DNA from: Methylovirgula ligni | GTDB lineage: Bacteria; Pseudomonadota; Alphaproteobacteria; Rhizobiales; Beijerinckiaceae | NCBI RefSeq assembly: GCF_004135935.1 | Contig: NZ_CP025086.1 | Location: forward strand, 1,302,001 to 1,366,000 | DNA length: 64,000 nucleotides | Direction: 5' to 3' | In this document: in pieces, positions 1 through 8,630 of the stretch | Position numbering within the stretch: the first letter of the stretch is position 1 | Layout of the letters: each line of letters begins with the position of its first letter | The notes under the pieces: model-generated | Seen by the model: the letters and a program-made list of their open reading frames with translations, nothing else | Told to the model about the DNA's origin: nothing | Database searches by the model: none | Program-made: the position numbers and the translations under genes

Positions 1-2356
1 AGACCAGCGCCGGGGGTGGCCCCTTGAGCGCCGGCAGAGCTTGCGCATAGGCGTCAGCCAGATAGGCCGGCATTTGCGCCTGGCTTTCGGCCGAATAGGC
101 GAGCGCACCAGTGGACGATGCCGCGCCAAAACCGTCGCTTCCGCCCTCGCGGCCGCCGGCGAAAGGATCGAGCAGCAGCGAGAGGAAGGAATTTTCCATC
201 CGGAAGGCGCCTTCCTGCGCGCCGGTCGCGGGCTCGCCCGTGAGTTGCGCGAGATTTGTCTGCAATTGCTGCGGCGTTAGGGCGAAGAGCGTGTTGAAGG
301 CGGAAGGCAATTGCGTGTTGGGGTTTTCCGCAACGGCCGCATCGAGTGCATTGGCGATCCGCATCACATTGGCGGAGGCGCCCATCGGCAGGGCGAGATT
401 GCCATAGGAGAAGGTCAGGAAGACATCGTCGGCATTGTAGCTGGTCAGAACCTCGTAGGAATAAAAGGTTCCACTCGCATCGAAAGTACCGCTGATGCCA
501 TCGGCGGCGGTCAGGATCGTATATTTCTCGCCGACATTAATTGTGTTGCCCGATGTGAGGACAAGCGACGCGTTGTTCAGGATCGCTTCGCCGCTCACCT
601 CGGTCGCGGCGCCGATCGCGACGCGATAGATCGAATCCGCGGAAAAGGTAAGATCGCCGTTGATGGTGAGCGTGCCAGGATTTCCGCCCGAACCCGGCTG
701 CAATGTGCCGCCATCATCGACGATCGTGGTCGACACCGTGCCAATGCCGGCGAGCGTGCCGCCGTCATCGACCATGGTCGTGCCGGCGTAGGTGTTCGCG
801 CCGTTCAGCGTGATCGTTCCTTCGCCGATCTCCACCGACGAGAAATCGGAGATGACGTCGTCATAGGTGAAGCTGTTTCCGGCGCCGGGCGCAATGAGCA
901 GCGTGCTGGTTCCGCTGCCGCCGTCCATATTGCCGTTGACCTTGGCGCTGCCGCCGAGGATCTGAACGGCGCTATTGCCGCTGCCAAGGTCGATCGCGTC
1001 GCCGGTGCCATCGGCTTCGATCGTCCCGTAATTGACGATCGTCGCATCGTTGCCGCCGGTATAGATCGCCGCTTCGGTGCCGCCGCCTTCGATGATGCCG
1101 CCCGCCAGATTGTCGATCTCGACGGTAAAGGCATTGGCCGCGCCCGTCACGGCAATCGCAGAGCCCGTTTCGCCGCGGATCAGGCCACTGTTGGTCACGG
1201 TCGTATCGGCATAAATACCCTCAGTCGGGATCGGATTGCCGCTGCTGTCCTTATCGATGCCGGCCAGCGTAATGCCGTGCGAGTCACCGCCGTTGATATT
1301 GTCGCCCTCAATCGTGCCGCTATTGATGATCGTGCCGCCGCCGACGGTCACACCCTCGCTGACGTCGTTATAGGCCTGCGTGGATTTGATCGTCCCGCTA
1401 TTGATAAGGTAGACGAGGCCATCGACATCGACGCCGTCGCCATCGCCAGTGATGCCATTGCCGGTGATCGTGCCGTGATTGGTGATCGTGGCCAGCTCAT
1501 TGCCGTTGAAGCCGTCGATATTGATGCCTGACCCGTCCTCGCCGGTGATCTGGCCGCCGATCTCATTGGTGATGGTCATCGCATACGCGCCGTTCGTGGT
1601 CGTGTCGGTATTGCCGCCAGTGATGCCATGACGGGCGCCATCGATGAGGCCGGCATTGTCGATGGTCACGCCGCTGTTGCTCTGCGCGTCGATACCATCG
1701 TTGCCGGTGGCGTTGCCGGGGACGTTCTCCGATTTGATCGTACCCGCATTGTACACATAGCCGTTGACGCCGGGACGCAAAGCGTCCGCGCCGAAGGCTT
1801 CGATCAGGCCGGTCGAATAATTATAAACCTCATTCGTGCCGCTTGTGACGGCGTTCAGGTCAATCGCCTGACCGCCGCCGAGGGATTCGATGGTTCCCGA
1901 ATTATAGATCGTGACGCTGGCGTCCTTGTTTGACTGGAATGCGTCGTCACCGGCGGCGGAGATGACCGCGCCATCCGCATTGGTCAAGGTGAAACTGACG
2001 CCCTTTTGATTGACGCGGACCGCACGGCCGCCGCCGGGGTTTGTTTGCGAGATCGTCCCGTAATTAGTCAGCGACGTGTCGGTGCCGGTGACTGTGACCG
2101 TCGGCGTGCTCGTATCGGCGCTGTAGGTCAAAGTGACGCCCGCCGCGACCGTTCCCGTATCATTGGTCGACGACAGGGTCTCCGCGGCGGTCGTGTTTGT
2201 GGTGATGTCGAATGACGCGGCCCGGACCTGCCCGGAAGCGCCGAGACCCGGCAGCGCCCAGAAGCCCGCGGCGAGGGACAGTGAAGAGGTGGTCCGAACG
2301 AAAGTTGAAAACGACCTGCCGCTCAACCCGCGGCCCGCACAAACCAAACGCAACAT
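1..2356 (-). CDS. Autotransporter (type V secretion), 3' end cut by window edge
   Basis: Reading leftwards from an ATG at 2356, one frame stays open for 785 codons to the edge, so the C-terminus is missing. Residues 1-48 resemble a long signal peptide, with a basic start and the hydrophobic stretch SLSLAAGFWALPGLG. Residues ~60-510 are Asn/Thr/Gly-rich units of the type TITNSGTIEG, typical of a beta-helical passenger. Residues ~515-570 (NGANTYAGTT, GGTLAGIGTVSTT) match the autotransporter-associated beta-strand repeat. Residues ~660-735 (LTPQQLQTNLAQLTGEPA, FLSLLLDPF) resemble the linker that precedes the outer-membrane barrel, which must lie beyond the edge. No catalytic domain is seen, so an adhesin-like surface role is an inference. 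The 158 bases upstream should hold its promoter; no strong Shine-Dalgarno sequence is visible. Confidence 0.82.
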   Translation of the reverse strand, partial: MLRLVCAGRGLSGRSFSTFVRTTSSLSLAAGFWALPGLGASGQVRAASFDITTNTTAAETLSSTNDTGTVAAGVTLTYSADTSTPTVTVTGTDTSLTNYGTISQTNPGGGRAVRVNQKGVSFTLTNADGAVISAAGDDAFQSNKDASVTIYNSGTIESLGGGQAIDLNAVTSGTNEVYNYSTGLIEAFGADALRPGVNGYVYNAGTIKSENVPGNATGNDGIDAQSNSGVTIDNAGLIDGARHGITGGNTDTTTNGAYAMTITNEIGGQITGEDGSGINIDGFNGNELATITNHGTITGNGITGDGDGVDVDGLVYLINSGTIKSTQAYNDVSEGVTVGGGTIINSGTIEGDNINGGDSHGITLAGIDKDSSGNPIPTEGIYADTTVTNSGLIRGETGSAIAVTGAANAFTVEIDNLAGGIIEGGGTEAAIYTGGNDATIVNYGTIEADGTGDAIDLGSGNSAVQILGGSAKVNGNMDGGSGTSTLLIAPGAGNSFTYDDVISDFSSVEIGEGTITLNGANTYAGTTMVDDGGTLAGIGTVSTTIVDDGGTLQPGSGGNPGTLTINGDLTFSADSIYRVAIGAATEVSGEAILNNASLVLTSGNTINVGEKYTILTAADGISGTFDASGTFYSYEVLTSYNADDVFLTFSYGNLALPMGASANVMRIANALDAAVAENPNTQLPSAFNTLFALTPQQLQTNLAQLTGEPATGAQEGAFRMENSFLSLLLDPFAGGREGGSDGFGAASSTGALAYSAESQAQMPAYLADAYAQALPALKGPPPALV

Positions 2357-2514
2357 TATGTCTATTCCGATGTGTTATCTTAACTCACACCGGCGCTATT
2401 TTTCGGTCGTGACACTTGGATGAATTTTCCGGCCGTCCTTTGACTGAACTGAGCATTAAGACTCAGTGTGGCTGATTCATCACAATGCTTGGTTCACGGC
2501 TTGACGATGCTCAA

Positions 2515-3747
2515 TCATCGCCTCGGGCGCACCAGCGCCTTGAGGTCGGACGCCGGGTCGGCGATGAATTCGGGCGTCACCAGAATATGCTCGCCGAGCA
2601 GCCGCCGGGCCAGCATGTGATCGCCCGCCTTGTTGACCGATTCGACGCCGGTCAGAGCGCCATTCTTGAAGCCGAAGAGCGAATAGGCGCGGTCTTCGTA
2701 AGAGCCGCGCAGGACAATCTTGTCGCTCTCGTCGAGGAAGCCCGCGATCTGCAATTTGAGATCGCCCTGATCGCTCCAGAACCACGGCACATGGTCGTAA
2801 TTCGCCGGCTTGCCGACGAGGAGCTTGGCCAAGGTGCGTGCCTGATCGGTCGCGTTCTGCACGGATTCGAGCCGCATCTCCGCGCCGCGATGCGTGTTGT
2901 AGTGATAGACCGTGTCGCCGATCGCGAAAACGTTCTCGTCCGAAGTCGCGAGCCGCTCGTTGACCTTGATGCCGTTCGGCGCATCGATGCCGGAAGCGCG
3001 GGCGAGTTCGTCGCTTGGCACGAGGCCGATGCCGATCAGCACCATGTCGGCCGGCAGGCTGGTGCCGTCGCTCAGCACGACGCTGGACACTTTGCCGTTC
3101 TCGCCCTTGATCGCGGTGACGGAACTGCGGAAATGCAGATTGACGCCAAAAGCCGTGTGGGCTTTGGCGAAGAAGGCGGAGGTCTGCGGCGTCACCGCGC
3201 GCGCCATCGGTCGGTCGGCCAATTCGAAGAGATCGACCTTGCGGCCCTGCGAGGCGGCCGTGGCGGCGAATTCGAGGCCGATGAAGCCCGCGCCGATGAC
3301 GATGATGTTCTGCGCGGTTTCGAGCCAGCCGCGTAAGGCGCGCGCCTCTTCCATCGTGCGCAGCGAGAAGACGCCGTTGAGATGCGCCCCCTCGATCGGC
3401 AGGTGGCGCTGCACGCCCCCCGTCGCCAGCACGAGTTGCGAATAGTCGAGCACCTGACCCGATTTGAGATGCAGGCGCCGCGCGGCGCGGTCGATCTCGA
3501 CGGCGCGCTCACCGAGGGCAAGTTCGATCCTGTTCTGCGGATAGAAATCCGGCCCGCGCAGCAGTACGCCGTCTTCCGGCGTGGCGCGCTTCAGATAGGC
3601 TTTGGAGAGCGGCGGGCGCTGATAGGGCAAATCCTTCTCATCGCCGAGCAGGATCAGCTTGCCGTCATATCCTTCCTCGCGTAGCGAGGCCGCAAGCTGC
3701 ACGCCGCCGTGGCCGGCGCCGACGATGACAATCTGGTCTGAACTCAT
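2515..3747 (-). CDS. FAD-dependent NAD(P)H:ferredoxin/rubredoxin reductase
   Basis: 410 residues, the usual length for the BphA4/rubredoxin reductase family. The N-terminus has the FAD Rossmann motif VIVGAGHGGVQLA and the family signature LPYQRPPLSK. A second nucleotide-binding motif for NAD(P)H, GAGFIGLEFAATAA, lies near residue 150, and the late FAD motif FAIGDTVYH near 275. The family passes electrons from NAD(P)H to a small iron-sulfur protein that feeds oxygenases or P450s. No ferredoxin, rubredoxin or oxygenase gene is adjacent, so the partner is unknown. The gene stands alone: a palindromic repeat lies just upstream and the autotransporter promoter region just downstream. Confidence 0.88.
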   Translation of the reverse strand: MSSDQIVIVGAGHGGVQLAASLREEGYDGKLILLGDEKDLPYQRPPLSKAYLKRATPEDGVLLRGPDFYPQNRIELALGERAVEIDRAARRLHLKSGQVLDYSQLVLATGGVQRHLPIEGAHLNGVFSLRTMEEARALRGWLETAQNIIVIGAGFIGLEFAATAASQGRKVDLFELADRPMARAVTPQTSAFFAKAHTAFGVNLHFRSSVTAIKGENGKVSSVVLSDGTSLPADMVLIGIGLVPSDELARASGIDAPNGIKVNERLATSDENVFAIGDTVYHYNTHRGAEMRLESVQNATDQARTLAKLLVGKPANYDHVPWFWSDQGDLKLQIAGFLDESDKIVLRGSYEDRAYSLFGFKNGALTGVESVNKAGDHMLARRLLGEHILVTPEFIADPASDLKALVRPRR

Positions 3748-3764
3748 TCTTCTTTCTCTGCTAG

Positions 3765-3810
3765 AGCGTGTTCCGGAAAAGTTGCATGACTTTTCCGATT
3801 AGAACACGCT
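3765..3810. repeat. Interrupted palindrome of the Rhizobiales intergenic type
   Basis: Outer arms AGCGTGTTC (3765-3773) and GAACACGCT (3802-3810) and inner arms GGAAAAGT (3775-3782) and ACTTTTCC (3789-3796) are exact reverse complements. The sequence resembles the dispersed AGAGCGTG...GGAAAAGT palindrome I know from rhizobial intergenic regions. It sits between prmA and the reductase gene, which run in the same direction. Only one copy is seen in this window. Confidence 0.6.
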
Positions 3811-3835
3811 TCAACGTTTTGAAACGGCGCGATTT

Positions 3836-3869
3836 CTTTCCGACCGGATGAGTCCATCCGGTCGGAAAG
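3836..3869 (-). terminator. 15-bp perfect hairpin just after prmA
   Basis: Arms 3836-3850 and 3855-3869 are perfect reverse complements with a 4-base loop, starting five bases after the prmA stop codon. There is no T-run on the distal side, so if it ends transcription it is not a textbook intrinsic terminator; it may instead protect mRNA 3' ends. Confidence 0.45.
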
Positions 3870-3873
3870 CGCG

Positions 3874-4797
3874 CTAGCGGCGCATCAAAAGCGTTGCCCA
3901 GCCGTCGATGTCAAGCCGTGCGACCAGCCGCAGGTTTTGTGTGCGGTAGGCGCTGATAATGCCCGGTACATCGCGGCCGAGCAGCCCGGAAAGGATGATG
4001 TCTCCGCCCGGTTCCAGCGCCTTCGCCAGGGCCGGCGCAAGCTTGCGCAAGGGCGCGGCGAGAATGTTGGCGGTGATAAGATCGAACCGGCCCTTGAGGG
4101 CGGGATGGCCGATGCCGCGCGCCTCGACGACATGAACAAAAGCGCCGGTGCCGTTGCGTATGGCGTTGGTGCGCGCCGTCGCCACCGCGACGGCATCGAT
4201 ATCGCCCGCAACGACGACCCGGCGAAACGCCTTTGCTGCGGCAATGGCGAGGACGCCTGTGCCGGTGCCGACATCGAGGATTTTCCTTGGACGCCGCCGC
4301 TTGGCGATGGCGTCAATAAAAGTGAGGCAGCCGCGCGTCGTGCCATGATGGCCGGTGCCGAAGGCCAGCGCGGCCTCGATTTCGATGCCGAGATCGTTGA
4401 TGCCCACGGTGCCGCGATCATGCTCGCCGTGCAGCAGAAAACGCCCGGCGCGGACCGGCGCCAGGCCAGCGAGCGCGTTGGCGACCCAATCGGCCTTCTG
4501 CACGCGGCCGAATTCCACTTGCGCGGCGAGCGCCTCGCCCGCCACGAGGCTGACGAGTTCGCGCACCTGGGGCTCGTCCGGCGCCATGCCGAAATAAGCC
4601 TCGACGATCCACGGTCCCTCGATCTCGGGACGGTCGCCCGCCTCCTCGAAGGCGCTGGCCGCCGTCTCGGCCGGGTCGAAGCTTTCGACGATCACGTCCG
4701 CGACCTGCCGCGCCGTCGCCGCATCGGGGCAGCGCAGGCGCATCAGATAAGCCGCATTGTTGGGGGGCAGGCCTTCGAGCATGTCGGCGGGTAGCAC
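3874..4797 (-). CDS. prmA: Ribosomal protein L11 methyltransferase
   Basis: 307 residues, or about 302 if translation starts at the second Met (MLEGLPP). PrmA trimethylates residues of ribosomal protein L11 using S-adenosylmethionine. The C-terminal half carries the SAM-binding motif I, LDVGTGTGVLAIAAAK (near residue 173), and the family motif NILAAPL about 70 residues later. FGTGHHGTTRGCL just before motif I is also typical. The N-terminal ~110 residues form the shorter, less conserved substrate-recognition domain. It is followed by a strong hairpin and preceded by the tlpA-like gene on the same strand. Confidence 0.92.
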   Translation of the reverse strand: MLPADMLEGLPPNNAAYLMRLRCPDAATARQVADVIVESFDPAETAASAFEEAGDRPEIEGPWIVEAYFGMAPDEPQVRELVSLVAGEALAAQVEFGRVQKADWVANALAGLAPVRAGRFLLHGEHDRGTVGINDLGIEIEAALAFGTGHHGTTRGCLTFIDAIAKRRRPRKILDVGTGTGVLAIAAAKAFRRVVVAGDIDAVAVATARTNAIRNGTGAFVHVVEARGIGHPALKGRFDLITANILAAPLRKLAPALAKALEPGGDIILSGLLGRDVPGIISAYRTQNLRLVARLDIDGWATLLMRR

Positions 4798-4843
4798 GTG
4801 GCCGCCTATGCGGCAATGCGGGCTCGGCTCCGGTTAGCCCATG

Positions 4844-5521
4844 CTAGCTCTTGGGCTGCTGCGCTGCCGCGGCGGCGGATTGCAGGGCCCCGATCAAGGC
4901 GAGCGCCTCGGGCGAATCCCATTTCGCCGGCCCCGCCATCGTGCCGATGTCGCAGCCGTCTTTGGCGACGAGGATCGTGGTCGGCAGGCCGAGCACTTTG
5001 CCGTCCTGCTTCAGCGTCTCGAAAATATTGGCGCTGTTATCGGCGTAGAAATTGAGGTTCTTGACCCCGATTTCCTTCAAAAAGCCCTTCGGCCGGTCGA
5101 GCCGGGCGGTATCGATATTGACCGCGACGACGGAAAAATCCGCATTCCCGCGCGCGCCCTGCAGCCGGTCGAGCGAGGGCATTTCCATGCGGCAGGGCAC
5201 GCACCAGGTCGCCCACAGGTTCAGCAGGATGTCGTGGCCGTGGAAGTTTGCGAGCGTCACCGGCTTGCCGTCTCCGTCGATGAAGGTCAGCGGCGGCAGG
5301 GGATGCGGATCGCTGTCGAGCGCCAGCGCCGCCACTTCGCCCTTGACGAGCGGCGCGAGCCGGGCGGCGATGGCGCGGGCGGCCGGACAGGCATCGCTTG
5401 CGGCGGGTTCGTTGCGATGCAAGCCCTTCATCACGTATACGAGGGCCAGCATAAGGCCGAAGGCGATGATCGATATGGCCGGGGCGGGCAGGCCACGCTT
5501 CGGTGGTTTCTGGTCTGACAT
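4844..5521 (-). CDS. tlpA: TlpA-family periplasmic thiol:disulfide oxidoreductase
   Basis: 225 residues from an ATG at 5521. A longer frame reaches back over the argH start but has no better start. Residues ~9-33 form one hydrophobic signal anchor (AISIIAFGLMLALVYVM). The thioredoxin fold follows, with the active-site motif WATWCVPCRMEMP and a cis-Pro region GLPTT. TlpA proteins reduce periplasmic thiols, for example during cytochrome oxidase copper-centre assembly. The gene is divergent from argH with only 24 bases between the start codons. The arrangement tlpA/argH is common in Rhizobiales. Confidence 0.88.
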   Translation of the reverse strand: MSDQKPPKRGLPAPAISIIAFGLMLALVYVMKGLHRNEPAASDACPAARAIAARLAPLVKGEVAALALDSDPHPLPPLTFIDGDGKPVTLANFHGHDILLNLWATWCVPCRMEMPSLDRLQGARGNADFSVVAVNIDTARLDRPKGFLKEIGVKNLNFYADNSANIFETLKQDGKVLGLPTTILVAKDGCDIGTMAGPAKWDSPEALALIGALQSAAAAAQQPKS

Positions 5522-5545
5522 GCCTGATCTTTGAAAGCGGAACCA

Positions 5546-6937
5546 ATGAGCAACAAGATGTGGGGCGGCCGGTTTGCCGACAGCCCCGACGCGATCATGG
5601 AAGAAATCAATGCGTCGATTGATTTCGACCAGAAGCTTGCGGCGTATGACATAGCAGGCTCGCTCGCCCATGTCGCGATGCTGGGCGAGACCGGCATATT
5701 GTCGAAGGACGACGCCGCAAAGATCGCCGAGGCTCTAGGCCGCATCCGTGGCGAAATCGAGAAGGGCGATTTCACCTATTCGCGCAAGCTCGAAGACATC
5801 CATATGAACGTCGAGGCGCGGCTGGCCGATCTCATCGGCCCGGCCGCCGGGCGGCTGCACACGGCGCGCTCGCGCAACGATCAGGTCGCGGTCGACTTCC
5901 GGCTCTACGTCCGCGCCACGATCGAGGCGCTTGATGGACAGATCGCCGCGCTGCAACTGGCGCTTGCCGAAAAGGCTTTGACCTTCGCCGGCGCGGTGAT
6001 GCCCGGCTTCACCCATCTGCAATCGGCGCAGCCCGTCACGCTCGGCCATCATCTGCTCGCCTATGTCGAAATGCTCGGCCGCGATCGTGGCCGCTTCCGC
6101 GACGCGCGCGCGCGGCTCAACGAAAGCCCGCTGGGCGCTGCGGCGCTCGCCGGTACGTCTTTTCCCATCGACCGCTTCGCCACGGCGAAGGCGCTCGGCT
6201 TCGACCGGCCGACCGCGAATTCGCTCGACAGCGTTTCGGACCGCGATTTCGTGATCGAGACTTTGTCGGCGGCGGCGCTCTGCGCGGTGCATCTGTCGCG
6301 TTTCGCCGAGGAGATCGTGCTCTGGGCGACGCCGCAATTCGGCTTCCTGCGACTTTCCGACAAGTTCTCGACCGGTTCTTCGATCATGCCGCAGAAGCGC
6401 AATCCCGACGCGGCCGAGCTCGTGCGCGGCAAATCCGGGCGCGTTATCGGCGCATTGACGGGGCTCCTCGTCGTGCTCAAGGGTCTGCCGCTCGCCTATT
6501 CCAAGGATATGCAAGAGGATAAGGAGGGCACGTTCGATGCGCTCCAGACTCTCTCGCTCTGCCTTGCCGCGACGAAGGGCATGGTCGGCGATTTCGTGCC
6601 GGACCTTGCGCGGATGAAGGCCGCCGCCGGCGCCGGTTATGCGACGGCGACGGATCTGGCGGATTATCTCGTCCGCGAACTCGGCCTGCCGTTCCGCGAG
6701 GCGCATCATGTCACCGGCCGTCTGGTGGGGCTGGCGGCGGAGCGCGGCATCGGCCTCGAAGCCTTGAGCCTTACGGAGATCAAGACCGTCGAGCCGCGGC
6801 TGACGGACCAGGTTTTCGCCGTGCTTGGCGTGGAAAATTCCGTCGCCAGCCGGACGAGCTATGGCGGCACGGCACCGGCCAATGTGGCAGAGCAGGCACA
6901 AGCCTGGCTCGATCGGCTGAAAACCCCGCAGGATTAA
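5546..6937 (+). CDS. argH: Argininosuccinate lyase
   Basis: 463 residues from ATG 5546 ([10 protein letters not shown], the usual N-terminus); an in-frame TTG 15 bases upstream is less likely. ArgH cleaves argininosuccinate to arginine and fumarate in the cytoplasm, the last step of arginine synthesis. The fumarase/aspartase superfamily signature [16 protein letters not shown] lies near residue 275, and [13 protein letters not shown] near residue 110 binds substrate. Length and motifs are complete. Other arginine genes (argD, argF) lie 13 kb downstream rather than next to it. Confidence 0.96.
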   Translation: MSNKMWGGRFADSPDAIMEEINASIDFDQKLAAYDIAGSLAHVAMLGETGILSKDDAAKIAEALGRIRGEIEKGDFTYSRKLEDIHMNVEARLADLIGPAAGRLHTARSRNDQVAVDFRLYVRATIEALDGQIAALQLALAEKALTFAGAVMPGFTHLQSAQPVTLGHHLLAYVEMLGRDRGRFRDARARLNESPLGAAALAGTSFPIDRFATAKALGFDRPTANSLDSVSDRDFVIETLSAAALCAVHLSRFAEEIVLWATPQFGFLRLSDKFSTGSSIMPQKRNPDAAELVRGKSGRVIGALTGLLVVLKGLPLAYSKDMQEDKEGTFDALQTLSLCLAATKGMVGDFVPDLARMKAAAGAGYATATDLADYLVRELGLPFREAHHVTGRLVGLAAERGIGLEALSLTEIKTVEPRLTDQVFAVLGVENSVASRTSYGGTAPANVAEQAQAWLDRLKTPQD

Positions 6938-7013
6938 GCCAGATTCCGGCTCGCGGCTTTCGCTTTGGGGCCAGCATCGTCTATATAAGCCGCAGGCTTA
7001 CCGGAGCTTCGGT

Positions 7014-7280
7014 GTGAATTCTCGTTTCTGCGCCAGACGTGGTCTTTTCTGCCTCGTCCTTCTCGCGCTGGCGCTTAGCGGCTGCGGGCGCCGCGGCGAT
7101 TTGGACCCGCCCCCCGGCGTGCCCGCCAGCGAGGTGGTGCCGCAGCAGGTCAAGGTCCCCAATGCGATGGCTGGCGATCTGGTGGTGCCCAACGCGCCGT
7201 CGCGGCAGGAAACCAATGCGACGACGTCGACCGCCGGAACAGAGGGCAAGACCTTCGTCCTCGACCCGCTGGTGAAATGA
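7014..7280 (+). CDS. lptM: Small LptM-like lipoprotein
   Basis: 88 residues starting with GTG. A basic, hydrophobic signal (FCLVLLALALSGC) ends in the lipobox LSGC, followed at once by GRRGDLDPPPG, the conserved start of the LptM/YifL family. The remainder is low-complexity and ends VLDPLVK. In enterobacteria LptM helps the LptD-LptE lipopolysaccharide translocon to mature; the same role here is inferred from the family. The gene sits directly before lysA with an 8-base gap, the usual neighbourhood of this family. Confidence 0.82.
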   Translation: MNSRFCARRGLFCLVLLALALSGCGRRGDLDPPPGVPASEVVPQQVKVPNAMAGDLVVPNAPSRQETNATTSTAGTEGKTFVLDPLVK

Positions 7281-7287
7281 TCCGGGA

Positions 7288-8568
7288 ATGAATCATTTCG
7301 AGCTGAAGGACGGCGTTCTGCATGCCGAGGGGGTCGATCTTGCCCGGCTGGCCGCCGCGGTGGGCACGCCCTTCTATTGCTATTCGACCGCGACGCTCAC
7401 CCGCCATTACGAGGTTTTCAAGCGCTCCTTCGGCGATTTGCCGGTGCTGGTCTGCTACGCGGTGAAGGCCAATTCCAATCAGGCGGTGTTGAAGACGCTC
7501 GGCAATCTCGGCGCCGGCATGGATGTCGTGTCCGAGGGCGAGTTGCGCCGCGCCCGGGGCGCCGGGGTCGCGGCCGGGAAGATCACCTTTTCCGGCGTCG
7601 GCAAGACGGCGGACGAGATCAATTACGCCCTCGATGAAGATATTTTCTGCTTCAACGTCGAATCCGAGCCGGAGCTGGAGGCGCTCTCCGGCCTCGCGGC
7701 GGGGCGGGGCCGCACGGCGCGGGTGGCGCTGCGGGTCAATCCGGATGTCGATGCGCGCACCCACGCCAAGATTTCGACCGGCAAGGCGGAGAACAAGTTC
7801 GGCATTCCGCTCGGCCGCGCCCGCGAGGTCTATGCGAGGGCGGCGGCGCTGCCGGGCCTCAAGGTCACCGGCATCGACATCCACATCGGCTCGCAGATCA
7901 CCGATCTCGAGCCCTTCGACAATGCTTTCGCGCTCGCCGCCGAGTTTCTCGGCGTGCTGGAAGCCGACGGGCATCGGATCGATCATATCGACCTCGGCGG
8001 CGGTCTCGGCATCCCCTACAAGCCGGACGACAAGGGCGATGCCTTCCATCCCGATCTCTACGCCAAGATCGTCCGCCGGCATTTCGGCGGCCTCGGCCGG
8101 CAATTGATTTTCGAGCCGGGGCGGCTCATCGCCGGCAACGCCGGGATTCTCGTCACCCGCGTTCTTTATGTGAAAAAGGCCGAGGCCAAAGAGTCTGGAA
8201 AGACTTTTGTCATCGTCGACGCCGGGATGAACGATCTCATCCGCCCGACGCTTTATGACGCTTATCACGAGATCGTCCCGGTGATGCCCGCGCCCGGCGC
8301 GCGGGAAATCGTCGCTGATGTCGTCGGCCCGGTCTGCGAGACGGGCGATTTCCTCGCCCTCGACCGGCGGATGCCGGAGCCAAGGCCCGGCGATCTGCTC
8401 GCGGTTCTTTCGGCGGGGGCCTATGGCGCCGTCCAGGCCGGGACCTATAATTCGCGGCTGCTGGTGCCGGAAGTTCTGGTCAAGGGCGACGCCTATGCCG
8501 TGGTGCGGCCGCGCGAGACCTATGAGCAATTGATCGGGCTCGACAAATTGCCGCCCTGGCTCCGATAA
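7288..8568 (+). CDS. lysA: Diaminopimelate decarboxylase
   Basis: 426 residues. LysA is a PLP enzyme that decarboxylates meso-diaminopimelate to lysine. The PLP lysine is in CYAVKANSNQAVL (near residue 57). HIGSQITD, the glycine loop GGGLGIPY, EPGRLI and the active-site GPVCETGDF of the second domain are all present. It follows the lptM-like gene closely and precedes the TIGR02302 gene, an order shared across Rhizobiales. No truncation is seen. Confidence 0.96.
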   Translation: MNHFELKDGVLHAEGVDLARLAAAVGTPFYCYSTATLTRHYEVFKRSFGDLPVLVCYAVKANSNQAVLKTLGNLGAGMDVVSEGELRRARGAGVAAGKITFSGVGKTADEINYALDEDIFCFNVESEPELEALSGLAAGRGRTARVALRVNPDVDARTHAKISTGKAENKFGIPLGRAREVYARAAALPGLKVTGIDIHIGSQITDLEPFDNAFALAAEFLGVLEADGHRIDHIDLGGGLGIPYKPDDKGDAFHPDLYAKIVRRHFGGLGRQLIFEPGRLIAGNAGILVTRVLYVKKAEAKESGKTFVIVDAGMNDLIRPTLYDAYHEIVPVMPAPGAREIVADVVGPVCETGDFLALDRRMPEPRPGDLLAVLSAGAYGAVQAGTYNSRLLVPEVLVKGDAYAVVRPRETYEQLIGLDKLPPWLR

Positions 8569-8630
8569 TCGCCCTCTCGGGGACCAAATTGCGGCCTAAA
8601 CAGGCAGGGCACCCCGACCCGGAGCGTTGA

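Noticed and set aside
311-1531. 406-codon plus-strand open frame and several smaller plus-strand frames in 1-2423
   Set aside because: The residues are Arg/Ala/Asp/Ile-rich without any family likeness, while the opposite strand gives a coherent autotransporter with signal peptide and repeats.
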